Source: Acidobacteriota bacterium (GTDB lineage Bacteria > Acidobacteriota > Terriglobia > Acidiferrales > UBA7541). From it: a stretch of 50,857 nt of DNA. The notes below the pieces were generated by a model. It saw only the letters and a program-made list of their open reading frames with translations, was not told the DNA's origin and did not search any database. This document shows, piece by piece, positions 15,230-24,525 of this stretch (the stretch's first letter is position 1; each line of letters opens with the position of its first letter). Location of the stretch: assembly GCA_013289665.1 (NCBI GenBank), contig JABCZN010000022.1:1-50857 (forward strand), given 5' to 3'. Position numbers and translations under genes: made by a program.

Positions 15230-16508
15230 TCATTCCACCTGAAACTGTTTCAGAAAATTCTCGTAGGCTTCGTCCGCTTTTTCGATGACAGAACTCGCCG
15301 TGTCGAGGGCAACCAGATAGTAGAGGGTGCAGCTCAAGCGGCCCATTCGCTGTTCAGGATGGAAGTAAGATGGCTTTTGCGAATTAGGGCCAGGTATTGC
15401 CACGGGCTCCTCAAACAAAACTCCTGGGAACTGAGGAGCGTCACGCTTAAATACTGCCATGGTGACATGACCGTCCCCGGCCTCCTTGTAGGCCCCCGCT
15501 TCAACGGCGTGAGAGGCCAGGCAAGTATCCGATGGGCAGTTGTGAATGCGGGTAGGAGCGGCGGAGGGGTAGCGCATAAATGACTTTAGAAAATCCTCCA
15601 GGGATTCGCCTGGCTTCGCCGGTCTGACAAGAACCAGGATATTCGGAGTAACATTTCCGGCCGGGCTGCTGAAAGGTCCAGCTTTGATTTGAGCAAAGGT
15701 AAGGCCCTGGGTGACATCATTCACAAGCAAGCTCCAGCTTTCTGGCGCAACGAATCTGAGACCAAACATTGTGTTCGTCACGCTGACGCGGGAATTGGAC
15801 TTGTCCGAACGCCACACCACTTCCTTGCGATAGGCAGCCGATGGATCGGGAGTGTCGATGCGCTTCCTCGCGATTTCGAGGAGTCCGTCACGATAGGGCG
15901 AAGGCGCAGCGTTGAGCGAGCGCAAATGTGCGATAGCACGCAGGGAGTGAGCGGGCATGATGGTGATCGTAGTGCAATAAAGATAGTCATCCCAGAAGCC
16001 GACAGGCAGTTTTTCCCATTGGACGTGCTGCTCGAGCGAGAGGAGCCGCGCCATGCCTTGCAGGGTTTGCAGAGTCTGGCATTCCAGTGAGCCGAGAAAC
16101 CAGTCGGGGCGGTGGTCGTCAGGAGAAAGTCTGCGGGCTTCGGCGAACGCTTTGGCGGCCAACTCGTAACTCTCATCCACGTCCACGTTATACCCGTAGT
16201 GCGCCACCAGGCCTGTGAGCAGCCAAAGTTCCTCATTGTCTCCGGAGAGAGAAGTTGCGTTTTTCAGCTCAGCCAGACTTTCCTGCAATAAGGACCTCAC
16301 TTTTTCCTTTGGCATAGAATAGGGCCATGTGCCGGTCCAAACCTGCACCATCGGCTCGATGCTCAAGGCATCGCCGTAGACCTTCTGGATTGCCGGATTT
16401 CGAGGCAATTTGTCAGTCTGGATATCTTTGAGTGAAGCGGTTGCCGGAGAAACGGAAAAGAGAAGCAGGGCAGAGAAAAGCAAAGGCGCAAATTTCACCA
16501 AAATCATC
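15230..16508 (-). CDS. Secreted TPR-like protein of unknown function
   Basis: About 425 residues. The first hydrophobic stretch (KFAPLLFSALLLFSVSPATA) is a signal peptide. The ATG at 16506-16508 directly abuts the purine-rich GGGAG, so the TTG two codons later, six bases from GGGAG, may be the true start. The N-terminal half is helical with TPR-like units (AKAFAEARRLSPDDHRPDWF). The C-terminal half is mixed alpha/beta (FVAPESWSLLVND..., FPGVLFEEPVAIPG). No catalytic motif was seen. Not in an operon. Confidence 0.7.
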
Positions 16509-16760
16509 TCCCGGTCGAATTGAAAATACGGCGCACTGAATTCAGGTTCAGTTTGCCGCGCGAATCTTCTTGCGGCAAGAAAGATAAGGAGAAAAAAAGA
16601 AATCGCGTGGCCAGAAGTGAAATTCCAGGAAAGTGCGAGAGCAATTCTGCCGTGCACGGGAATGCGGGGCGGTGTATTCTAGAGGGTCAGACGCAAAGCA
16701 AAATGAATGTGCCGGCGGCGAAGGGGCCCCGGCGGGAAGAAGAGAAAGGCCATCGCTCTC

Positions 16761-19436
16761 ATGGACCAGGAAACGTTCGCACAGCGGAATATCGAAGACG
16801 TCGAGATACAGGAGTGGCTGGAGTCGCTGGACTCGGTGCTGGATTCAAGCGGCCCGGAAGTGGCGCGGGAGATTCTGGAAAGGCTGCGGGCGCACGCGAC
16901 GGTAAACGGGATTGATCTGCCGTTCACGGCGAACACACCGTATGCGAACACGATTCCCGTGCGGCTGGAGCCGCTGTTTCCCGGGGACCAGCAACTGGAG
17001 CGGCGGATCAAATCTCTGATCCGGTGGAACGCGCTGGCCATGGTGGTGCGCGCCAACAAGGTGGAGCACAACATCGGCGGGCACATTTCGACGTATGCTT
17101 CGGCGGCGACGCTGTATGAGGTGGGGTTCAACCACTTTTTCCGGGCGAGAAACGAACATTTTGAAGGGGACACGGTGTACTTTCAAGGGCACGCGGCCCC
17201 AGGTATCTATGCGCGCGCGTTTCTGGAGGGACGGCTGAGCACGGAGAAGCTGGAGAATTTCCGGCGGGAGTTGAAGCCGGGAGGCGGGCTGTCGTCGTAT
17301 CCGCACCCGTGGCTGATGCCGGATTTCTGGGAATACCCGACGGTGTCCATGGGCTTGAGCCCGCTGATGGCGATTTACCAGGCGCGGTATAACCGCTACC
17401 TGGAAAATCGCGGGTTGAAGCCGGTTACGGACGCGAAGGTGTGGGCGTTTTTGGGCGACGGCGAAACCGACGAGCCGGAATCGCTGGGCGCTATTACGCT
17501 CGCTTCGCGGGAACATCTCGACAATTTGATTTTTGTGATCAACTGCAATTTGCAGCGGCTGGACGGGCCGGTACGGGGGAACGGGCAGATTATTCAGGAA
17601 CTGGAGTCGGCGTTCCGCGGCGCGCGTTGGAACGTGATCAAGGTTTTATGGGGCAGCGAATGGGATCCCATTCTCGAACGCGACACCGAGGGATTGCTGG
17701 TGAAGCGGATGGGCGAGATGGTGGATGGCGATTACCAGAAGCTGGTGGTTTCGAGCGGCGAGTATGTGCGGCAATTCTTCTTCGGGAGCGATCCACGGCT
17801 GCTGAAGCTGGTCGAACCGCTGCCGGACGAGGCGCTGCGGCGGTTGCGACTGGGCGGACACGATCCGCGGAAGGTGTACGCGGCGTACAAGGCGGCGGTG
17901 GACCACAAGGGCGGGCCGACGGTGATTCTGGCACGTACCATTAAAGGATATGGATTGGGCGAGGCGGGAGAAGGGAAGAACGTCACGCACCAGCAGAAGA
18001 AATTGAACGAAGAGGAGCTGCGGGAATTTCGTTCGCGCTTCGGGATTCCCATGGGCGACGAGGAGATCGCGAAAGTTCCGTTCTACCGGCCGGTGGAAGA
18101 CAGCGAAGAGATCCGCTATTTGCGGGCGCGGCGCGAGGCGCTGGGCGGCTACGTGCCGCAGCGGAAAGCGCGGTCGGTGGCGCTTTCGGGCGGACACACT
18201 GAACTATTCAAGGAATTTCTGGAGGGCAGCGAAGGGCGGGAAGTTTCGACAACGATGGCGTTCGTGGCGATGATGCGCAAGATGCTGAAGGATCCGGAGA
18301 TTGGGAAATTGGTAGTGCCGATTGTGCCGGATGAAGCGCGTACGTTTGGCATGGAGTCGTTGTTCCGGACGGTGGGCATCTATTCAAGCGTGGGGCAGAA
18401 GTACGAGCCAGTGGACGTAAACACGCTGCTGTACTACAAGGAAGCGAAGGACGGGCAGATTCTGGAAGAGGGAATTACGGAAGCAGGTTCGATGGCGTCG
18501 TTCATTGCAGCGGGTTCGGCATACGCGACGCACGGGATCAACACGATTCCGTTTTTCATCTACTACTCGATGTTTGGATTCCAGCGAATTGCAGACTTCA
18601 TCTGGGCCGCGGCGGATATGCGGACACGGGGCTTCCTGCTGGGCGGCACGTCTGGACGCACGACGCTTTCGGGCGAAGGTTTGCAGCACCAGGATGGCAA
18701 CAGCCACGTGCTGGCGATGCCGGTGCCGAACCTGCTGGCGTACGATCCCGCGTTTGCTTATGAGATTGCGGTGATCGTGGATGAAGGGATTCGCCGGATG
18801 TACAAGGAAGGTGAGAGCATTTTTTACTACATCACGGTGATGAACGAGCCGTACGTGATGCCGCACATGCCGGGTGACGTGAAGGACGGAATATTGAAGG
18901 GCATGTACAAGTACAAGCCGGCTACGAATAAGAAGGCGAAACTTCGGGCGCAGTTACTTGGGAGCGGCGCGATTCTGAACGAGGTTCTGCGGGCCCAGGA
19001 ACTTCTGGAGAAGAATTACGGCGTGGCAGCGGATGTGTGGAGCGTGACGAGCTACAAATGCTTGTACACGGACGCGATTGAGACGGAGCGGTGGAACCGG
19101 CTACATCCGGACGAGACCCCGCGGGTGCCGTACGTGAAACAGTGCCTTGGAGAAGAGCAAGGCGTGTTCGTGGCGGCTTCCGATTACCTGAAGACGCTTC
19201 CCGCGATGATTTCGAAGTGGGTGCCGCGGCGCATGGCCGTGCTGGGCACGGATGGATTTGGGCGGAGCGAAGGGCGGACCGCGCTACGCGATTTTTTTGA
19301 GGTGGATTCACGTTTTGTGGTGCTGGCTACGCTGCACGAGCTCGCACAGGAGGGATTGGTGGGCGAGGCCACGGTGCAAAACGCGATTAAGGATCTGGCC
19401 ATCAATCCGGAGAAGTCGAATCCGGTGATCTCCTAG
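16761..19436 (+). CDS. aceE: Pyruvate dehydrogenase E1 component, homodimeric type
   Basis: 891 residues from the ATG at 16761, close to the E. coli AceE length of 887. The N-terminus (QEWLESLDSVLDSSGPEVAR), the HIGGHISTYASAATLYEVGF-like region (split over two helices) and the thiamine-diphosphate motif GDGETDEPES are all characteristic of the homodimeric E1. The enzyme decarboxylates pyruvate and passes the acetyl group to the E2 lipoyl domain. No E2 or E3 gene is near, so the complex must be assembled from distant loci. Frame and key residues look intact, so it should be functional. Confidence 0.95.
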   Translation: MDQETFAQRNIEDVEIQEWLESLDSVLDSSGPEVAREILERLRAHATVNGIDLPFTANTPYANTIPVRLEPLFPGDQQLERRIKSLIRWNALAMVVRANKVEHNIGGHISTYASAATLYEVGFNHFFRARNEHFEGDTVYFQGHAAPGIYARAFLEGRLSTEKLENFRRELKPGGGLSSYPHPWLMPDFWEYPTVSMGLSPLMAIYQARYNRYLENRGLKPVTDAKVWAFLGDGETDEPESLGAITLASREHLDNLIFVINCNLQRLDGPVRGNGQIIQELESAFRGARWNVIKVLWGSEWDPILERDTEGLLVKRMGEMVDGDYQKLVVSSGEYVRQFFFGSDPRLLKLVEPLPDEALRRLRLGGHDPRKVYAAYKAAVDHKGGPTVILARTIKGYGLGEAGEGKNVTHQQKKLNEEELREFRSRFGIPMGDEEIAKVPFYRPVEDSEEIRYLRARREALGGYVPQRKARSVALSGGHTELFKEFLEGSEGREVSTTMAFVAMMRKMLKDPEIGKLVVPIVPDEARTFGMESLFRTVGIYSSVGQKYEPVDVNTLLYYKEAKDGQILEEGITEAGSMASFIAAGSAYATHGINTIPFFIYYSMFGFQRIADFIWAAADMRTRGFLLGGTSGRTTLSGEGLQHQDGNSHVLAMPVPNLLAYDPAFAYEIAVIVDEGIRRMYKEGESIFYYITVMNEPYVMPHMPGDVKDGILKGMYKYKPATNKKAKLRAQLLGSGAILNEVLRAQELLEKNYGVAADVWSVTSYKCLYTDAIETERWNRLHPDETPRVPYVKQCLGEEQGVFVAASDYLKTLPAMISKWVPRRMAVLGTDGFGRSEGRTALRDFFEVDSRFVVLATLHELAQEGLVGEATVQNAIKDLAINPEKSNPVIS

Positions 19437-19447
19437 GGAGCGAATGC

Positions 19448-20086
19448 GTGTCTCGAGCACGCTTTAGCCTCGCACTTTCGATTTTGACGATCGCGCTGGG
19501 ATATGAAGGTTGCTTCCTTCTGGCGAGCCTGCCCGGTGAATCGAATCAGCAGGAATTTCTAGAAAAACTGTCCGCCGCGGCAATTGAGCGGACGCACCAC
19601 ATCGTTCGTTACGATCCCAAGTATGTGCGAATTCCGTATCCGGGAGGAGATGTTCCGGCAGGTACGGGTGTCTGCAGCGACGAAGTGATTCGTGTGTATC
19701 GCGCGCTGGGAATTGATTTGCAGAAAGAAGTTCACGAGGACATTGCCGTGAATTTCTCGACATATCCAAACCAGCGGCGGTGGATGCTGGCGCGTCCAGA
19801 CTCCAATATCGATCACCGGCGTGTTCCGAATCTGATGGTCTTCTTCAGCCGGAAGGGGACATCACTGCCCAATTCCACGCATGCGGAGGACTACGGCCCG
19901 GGGGAGTTGGTGGCCTGGGATTTGGGCGGGGGCGTGCCGCACATAGGGATTGTGGTGGACCGGAAGTCGGCGCAGGGTGGAAGGTACATGGTGGTTCACA
20001 ACATTGGGGCAGGTCCGAAGATGGAGGATGTGTTGTTCAACTGGGAGATTACGGGGCATTACCGGTATCTGGGGCCGCATCAGTAG
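19448..20086 (+). CDS. DUF1287 family exported protein
   Basis: 212 residues, beginning with GTG 11 bases after the aceE stop and therefore possibly co-transcribed with it. A signal peptide or anchor (RFSLALSILTIALGYEGCFLL, residues 4-24) precedes the DUF1287 domain (YFDPKY-like VRYDPKYVRI, GVCSDEVIRVYRALGIDLQK, and YGPGELVAWDLGGGVPHIGI). The family, which includes E. coli YijF, has an NlpC/P60-like Cys-His layout. Cys76 of GVCSDEV and the His of PHIGI would be the catalytic pair. The substrate is unknown. Confidence 0.8.
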   Translation: MSRARFSLALSILTIALGYEGCFLLASLPGESNQQEFLEKLSAAAIERTHHIVRYDPKYVRIPYPGGDVPAGTGVCSDEVIRVYRALGIDLQKEVHEDIAVNFSTYPNQRRWMLARPDSNIDHRRVPNLMVFFSRKGTSLPNSTHAEDYGPGELVAWDLGGGVPHIGIVVDRKSAQGGRYMVVHNIGAGPKMEDVLFNWEITGHYRYLGPHQ

Positions 20087-20139
20087 CGGAATTGGAATGC
20101 CGATCTTGCATTGTTGGAGAGGGTGGGAGGGGAGTTCTC

Positions 20140-20222
20140 TGTCGCGCCTCCGGCGATTTCATTTATATGTCGCCCCAGGGCTTACGCCCTGCGTTAACAT
20201 CTGCCGCGCCTCGGGGCCTGTC
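20140..20222 (+). repeat. Dispersed intergenic repeat with conserved hairpin, copy 2
   Basis: gtcgcgcctccggcgat, then a hairpin cagggc-ttac-gccctg, then gttaacatctgccgcgcct. Block order and strand match copy 1 at 13341-13433. The hairpin stem differs in sequence but pairs in both copies, which suggests selection for structure. It lies just past the 3' end of the DUF1287 gene. Confidence 0.65.
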
Positions 20223-20277
20223 CAAGCTGCCTCTCTGCGTCGTTGGCAGAAGCAACATCCAGAAAGTCCCCAATGAT

Positions 20278-20700
20278 TCAAATCGAGGCGAGGAGTTCGG
20301 AGGGTTTCATGCGGCCGGTGGCGAGGTTGGCGATGAGTTCGCGATTGGCTGCCAGGAAATCGTAAGAGGAGAGTTCGCGGGGTAGGACCCAGGCGATTTG
20401 TTCGAAGACTTGTGGGGAGACGTCAGGCTCGGCGTACTGGGCGGCGAAGAAGTGGATTTCGAGTTCTTCGGGAGTGTTGGCGTACTGGTGGAGGACGCTG
20501 GCGATTTCGACGGATTTGACGAGCGTGACGCCGAGTTCTTCGCGGAGTTCGCGGGCGAGGGCTTGCTCGAAGGTTTCTCCGGTGCGGACTTTTCCGCCGG
20601 GGAATTCCCATTTGAGGGGAGAGGTGTCGCCACTGCGGCGCTGGCCGATGAGAATGCGGCGGTCTGAACGTTCGATGACGGCGGCGACGACGTGGATCAT
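20278..20700 (-). CDS. Nudix hydrolase (MutT-like)
   Basis: 140 residues from the ATG at 20698-20700. A complete Nudix box GX5EX7REUXEEXGU is present at residues 36-58 (GKVRTGETFEQALARELREELGV within the box). The start MIHVVAAVIERSDRRILIGQ and the tail SSYDFLAANRELI are typical of small 8-oxo-dGTP or (deoxy)nucleoside triphosphate pyrophosphohydrolases that clean the nucleotide pool. The substrate cannot be told from sequence. The gene is convergent with the DUF1287 gene. Confidence 0.88.
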   Translation of the reverse strand: MIHVVAAVIERSDRRILIGQRRSGDTSPLKWEFPGGKVRTGETFEQALARELREELGVTLVKSVEIASVLHQYANTPEELEIHFFAAQYAEPDVSPQVFEQIAWVLPRELSSYDFLAANRELIANLATGRMKPSELLASI

Positions 20701-20947
20701 GGAGGAGATAATTTTAGAAGTAATAGAGTGATGAAGCAATGTGGAGCTGAGGGTTTTGAGGCTTCGGCATGGGGCGATCAGCGATCAGATAGCAGCGATC
20801 AGAGGGCGGGGAGGTGGCAGGGCTTCGCGGAAGTTTTGGGAGGTGGGTTGGACGCTCAAAAGTGGAAGCTGGGCTTCCGCATTCCAAATTGGTTGACCTT
20901 GGGTGGTGGGTGTGATGGAGTTTGGAGACGACGATGGGAGGATTCGC

Positions 20948-21967
20948 GTGAAAAAACTCGGGATTATAGCTGGGATGGCGTTGACGTTGTGGCCCGCGGG
21001 CATCTGGGCGCAATCGCCGGAAGACCACGTGGTGCGGTTCAAGGGAACGATGGAGAACGTGAAGGCTACGTTTGGGCCGGCGGAGCCGGTGGCTCATGTG
21101 AAAGCGGGCGGCGTGCTGGAGGCAAACTCCCTGGATTGTTTTGGGAACGTGTTGCAGAAGCCGGGCGATCCGTTTTCGCTGATCAAGATTGACAATCCGC
21201 TGACCGGGCCATTTTTTATAGATGGCGCGGAGCCGGGCGACACACTGGTGGTGCACATCCTGGATTTACAGGTGGACAGCAAACAGGGAGTGGGCACGTT
21301 CGCGCCGGGATTTGGAGCAGCGAACCCAACGCACTATACGCCGATGCTGGAGAAGGAGCCGCTGCCGGAGCGGGCCTGGTATTACCCGATTGATGCGGAG
21401 AAGAAGCTGATTACGTTTCAGGCCACGGATTCGGATTTCAAGGTGCAGTTTCCGCTGAAGCCGTTTTTGGGATGTATTGGCGTGGCGCCGGCGAATGGAG
21501 AGGCGAGGAGTTCGATTGTGCCGGCGGAGTTCGGCGGGAACATGGACGCGCCGGAAGTGTCGCCGGGGAACACGCTGTATCTGCCGGTAAACGTGAAGGG
21601 GGCGCTCTTTTATTTTGGCGATGGGCACGCGGCGATGGGCGATGGAGAAGTGGCCGGTAGTGCGGTGGAAGTGCCGATGCGGGCGAAGTTCCGGTTTGAC
21701 CTGGTGAAGGGGAAGAGCACCGGCTGGCCGCGATTTGAAAATGACCGCGAAATAATGACCACGGGAATTTACCGGCCGGTGGATGACGCGGTACGGATCG
21801 CGGTGGTGGAGATCGTCCACTGGATGCACCGCAGTTACGGATTGTCGGAACTGGATGCGTATGAATTGTTCTCGAAAGTGGGAAAGCTGCATCTGACGGA
21901 GATGGTGGATCCGAATTATGTGGTGGTGGCGTCGATGGAGAAGAGGTATCTGCCAGCGAAGAAATGA
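20948..21967 (+). CDS. Exported acetamidase/formamidase family protein
   Basis: 339 residues from a GTG at 20948, selected by GGGAGG at 20936-20941; in-frame starts further upstream lack such a site. A signal peptide (KKLGIIAGMALTLWPAGIWA) is followed by the FmdA/AmdA fold: GGVLEANSLDCFGN, then FLGCIGVAP and the family signature GDGHAAMGDGEVAGSAVE. Members hydrolyse short amides to ammonia and carboxylate. Export to the periplasm is unusual for classic formamidases but common in this subgroup. It stands alone. Confidence 0.85.
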   Translation: MKKLGIIAGMALTLWPAGIWAQSPEDHVVRFKGTMENVKATFGPAEPVAHVKAGGVLEANSLDCFGNVLQKPGDPFSLIKIDNPLTGPFFIDGAEPGDTLVVHILDLQVDSKQGVGTFAPGFGAANPTHYTPMLEKEPLPERAWYYPIDAEKKLITFQATDSDFKVQFPLKPFLGCIGVAPANGEARSSIVPAEFGGNMDAPEVSPGNTLYLPVNVKGALFYFGDGHAAMGDGEVAGSAVEVPMRAKFRFDLVKGKSTGWPRFENDREIMTTGIYRPVDDAVRIAVVEIVHWMHRSYGLSELDAYELFSKVGKLHLTEMVDPNYVVVASMEKRYLPAKK

Positions 21968-22061
21968 AGCGGAAAACAGATGGCAGATGCCAGCGAGCAG
22001 GAAGCAAGACTGCGTCCGAGATAATCGGTAATCAGATAGATGGAAGCCGGCGTTACTGGGA

Positions 22062-22472
22062 ATGAGGCTCATGTTTAGCGAGATGGTGTTGGAACATTTT
22101 CAGCGGCCGCGGAATGCGGGGGAGCTGGCGGGAGCAACGGCCGTTGTGGTAGTGAGCAACCCGGTCTGCGGCGATTTGCTGCAGCTGGCCGTGATTGTGG
22201 AGGGCGGACTGGTGCGGGAGGCGCGATTTTTGTGCCGGGGATGCGCGGCTTCGATTGCCAGCGCGTCGGTATTGACGGAGAAGATGAAGGGACGGGCGGT
22301 TGGCGAATTGAAGGAGATGGAAGCGGCGCAGATTGCGGCGGAGCTGGGAGGATTGCCGCCGGCTTCGTTTCATGCGGCGCAGTTGGCCGAGGATGGCGTA
22401 CGGGCGATATTGGGAAAGATTCAGAGTAAAGCCAACATCCAACAACCAACAGAACAGAAATTAGAAAAGTGA
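22062..22472 (+). CDS. NifU/IscU-like scaffold lacking the third cysteine
   Basis: 136 residues. The U-type scaffold fold is clear: EHFQRPRNAGEL, NPVCGD with Cys36, and CRGCAASIASASVL with Cys61 at the second ligand position. At the third ligand site, where IscU has LPPVKIHCSILAEDAI, this protein reads LPPASFHAAQLAEDGV, so cysteine is replaced by Ala105 while the histidine is kept. It could carry a labile cluster with other ligands or act as a carrier. No iscS, sufB or similar partner is next to it. The start may be the second ATG at 22071. Confidence 0.75.
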   Translation: MRLMFSEMVLEHFQRPRNAGELAGATAVVVVSNPVCGDLLQLAVIVEGGLVREARFLCRGCAASIASASVLTEKMKGRAVGELKEMEAAQIAAELGGLPPASFHAAQLAEDGVRAILGKIQSKANIQQPTEQKLEK

Positions 22473-22506
22473 AAATGGAAAACAGTCCGGAGTTGCGGCC
22501 CGTCGG

Positions 22507-23094
22507 CTAATCGGCAGAGCGGGTTACGCGGGCGAAGGTTTCGGGGTCGTTCAGATTCAGGACGCAGCCTTCTTCACTGGTAGGGAATTCGGAGATTTCG
22601 GCGCGGTGTGCCCAAACGACGGCGCGGGCGCCGATGTCGAGGGGCGCGGATCGAAGTTCGGGAAATAGCTTTGCGGAAAATATGACCGGGTGGCCGCGGC
22701 GGCCTTCAAATAGCGGCAGCACGATGGGCGCATTGGAAGAGTAGAACGCGGCGATCAGGTCGCCGACGAGATTGCCGCTGATCAGCGGATGGTCAATCAG
22801 GCAGAGCAACATGCCATCGAGGCCGGGGGGCAGGCTTTTGAGGGCCGCTTGAATGGAACTGAGCTGGCCCTTTTCCCAGTCGGCGTTGATGACCACTTCA
22901 CCAGGGGACAAGTGAATGGCTTTGGCGATGGGTTCGGCATGGACGCCGAGGACGACGCGGCGAGCGGTGATTTTCGGATGGCGGGTGACGTCGAGCAAAT
23001 GCTCGAGGAACGGGCGGCCCTGGTAGGGAAGCAGGGCCTTTGGAGAGCCCATGCGCTGAGAGGCTCCGCCGGAGAGGATGACAGCGGCAAGCAT
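22507..23094 (-). CDS. MocA/MobA-like nucleotidyltransferase
   Basis: 195 residues. The N-terminus AAVILSGGASQRMGSPKALL is the nucleotide-binding signature of molybdenum-cofactor cytidylyl- and guanylyltransferases. GMLLCLIDHPLIS supplies the metal-binding Asp, and GRRGHPVIF the substrate loop. It likely attaches CMP to molybdopterin for xanthine-dehydrogenase-type enzymes. It starts 14 bp after the xdhC-like stop on the same strand, so the two should be co-transcribed. Confidence 0.8.
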   Translation of the reverse strand: MLAAVILSGGASQRMGSPKALLPYQGRPFLEHLLDVTRHPKITARRVVLGVHAEPIAKAIHLSPGEVVINADWEKGQLSSIQAALKSLPPGLDGMLLCLIDHPLISGNLVGDLIAAFYSSNAPIVLPLFEGRRGHPVIFSAKLFPELRSAPLDIGARAVVWAHRAEISEFPTSEEGCVLNLNDPETFARVTRSAD

Positions 23095-23108
23095 AAAAAC
23101 TCCGCAAG

Positions 23109-23933
23109 CTACTTGGTCTCGACTGGATCCGGGGCAGCTACCTTGATTTTTTTGTGAGCGGCGGATTCCACATTGCGGCGCACAGCCACAAGTTCCGCAA
23201 CGATGCTGACGGCGATTTCTTCGGGTGAGAGCGCGCCGATGTCCAGCCCCATCGGAGCAAACACGCGCTCGAATTCTTCCATCGCGTAGCCCTCTTTTTC
23301 GAGGGCCTTGTAGACGCTGAGCACTTTGCGGCGGCTACCGATCATGCCGACGTAGCGCGCAGATGTGCGCACGGCCCAGGCTAGCACGCGCATGTCTTCC
23401 TTGTGGCCGCGGGTGACGATAACGAGATACGAGGAGGAATTAGGCTGGAGTTTTTTGAAGGCATCGTCGTAGTTGGTGAAAATTTCCTGGGCCATGGGGA
23501 AACGCTGGGAGTTGGCGAAGGCCTCGCGGTCGTCAATCACGCCGACGCCGAAGCCGACAGCTTGCGCTGCTTTGGCAACTGCGGTCGAGACATGGCCACC
23601 GCCGAAAAGATAGAGGATCGGCTGGGGGAGAATCGGCTCAATGAAGATTTCGACGGTGCCGCCGCAGATGAGGCCGTTGTCGTAAGTGGCTTCGTTGTTC
23701 AGGTGAAAGACAATTTTGCGTGGGGCTTCCTTGTGAATTACTTCGCGGGCCGCGGCCCAGACGTCGGCTTCAACGCAGCCGCCTCCGACAGTTCCGAGCG
23801 AGGAGCCGTCCTCGCGGACGAGCATGCGCGAGCTTTCATAGCTGGGGATCGAGCCGTTGGTGTGCACGATAGTGGCGAGGGCGCCGCGCTGTCCGGCGCG
23901 CCGCATGCGCACGATTTCTTCAAAGAGGTCCAT
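23109..23933 (-). CDS. XdhC/CoxI family molybdenum-enzyme maturation factor
   Basis: 274 residues. The XdhC N-terminal domain (GALATIVHTNGSIPSYESSRM, GTVGGGCVEADVW) is followed by a Rossmann-like C-terminal domain (LYLFGGGHVSTAVAKAA, VIVTRGHKEDM, YVGMIGSRRK). The family binds and protects sulfurated molybdenum cofactor and hands it to xanthine-dehydrogenase-like hydroxylases. The MocA-like gene follows directly. No hydroxylase subunit is within the window, so the client enzyme is encoded elsewhere. Confidence 0.88.
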   Translation of the reverse strand: MDLFEEIVRMRRAGQRGALATIVHTNGSIPSYESSRMLVREDGSSLGTVGGGCVEADVWAAAREVIHKEAPRKIVFHLNNEATYDNGLICGGTVEIFIEPILPQPILYLFGGGHVSTAVAKAAQAVGFGVGVIDDREAFANSQRFPMAQEIFTNYDDAFKKLQPNSSSYLVIVTRGHKEDMRVLAWAVRTSARYVGMIGSRRKVLSVYKALEKEGYAMEEFERVFAPMGLDIGALSPEEIAVSIVAELVAVRRNVESAAHKKIKVAAPDPVETK

Positions 23934-24040
23934 AATGAGTCCGAAAAACTAGCCTACGGCGCAAACCCTCGGGTGTCAACGCGCCACGAAACCCGCGGAA
24001 AATATATAAAATGTAGTCCTCGGAGATTTGGGTTAAGGCC

Positions 24041-24370
24041 ATGAAACAGAATTTAGAAACTGTCAACGGAAATGCCGGGGCGGATTGTGTGACGATCCGG
24101 CCAGGAAGTGGGTATTCGGACGAGGGGTGGATGACCGCGGATGTCAAAGTGCAGTGCAACGGATGGTGTGACAGTTTTAGCACTGATTTCATCCGAGCTG
24201 CACTACATCGGTTGGCGATTGAATCGCGAAGGTTGCGAGACACCCTCAAAGGAGAGGCGCGATTTGTGCCCTTGGAGCACCAGCTGATACTGGTATTTGA
24301 AGGAGATGGAAGGGGCCACATTAAGGTCTCCGGAAAAGCAGTGTACGTTCATCACTCCGGATCTTCCTGA
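24041..24370 (+). CDS. Small hypothetical protein, probable beta-sheet domain
   Basis: 109 residues, start ATG 24041 with AAGG nearby. The pattern WMTADVKVQCNGWCDSFSTD, then LHRLAIESRRLRDTLKGEAR and a C-terminal GDGRGHIKVSGKAVYV resembles a widespread family of short domains often called WapI-like or DUF6228, but I am not sure of the family. It is cytoplasmic, without signal peptide. No operon partner. Confidence 0.55.
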   Translation: MKQNLETVNGNAGADCVTIRPGSGYSDEGWMTADVKVQCNGWCDSFSTDFIRAALHRLAIESRRLRDTLKGEARFVPLEHQLILVFEGDGRGHIKVSGKAVYVHHSGSS

Positions 24371-24464
24371 CACTTGAAATGGAGCTAGATCAGAGTTGTT
24401 TGGAAAGGATAATCGGGAGGGTCGGGAGAAGCGGACCGGTCAAGGTAGGATCGCAATTGGACCG

Positions 24465-24485
24465 ATATATCGTGATACGATGTAT
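24465..24485. promoter_or_regulatory. Palindromic operator candidate upstream of the dehydrogenase
   Basis: ATATATCGT (24465-24473) and ACGATGTAT (24477-24485) form an inverted repeat with one mismatch around a GAT centre, 40 bp ahead of the ATG at 24526. The ATATCG/CGATAT style is typical of PadR-family operators, but no PadR gene is in the window. Confidence 0.5.
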
Positions 24486-24525
24486 TTAACATTCCTGGAA
24501 GTAACTTGCCTCATGGAGGATGGTT

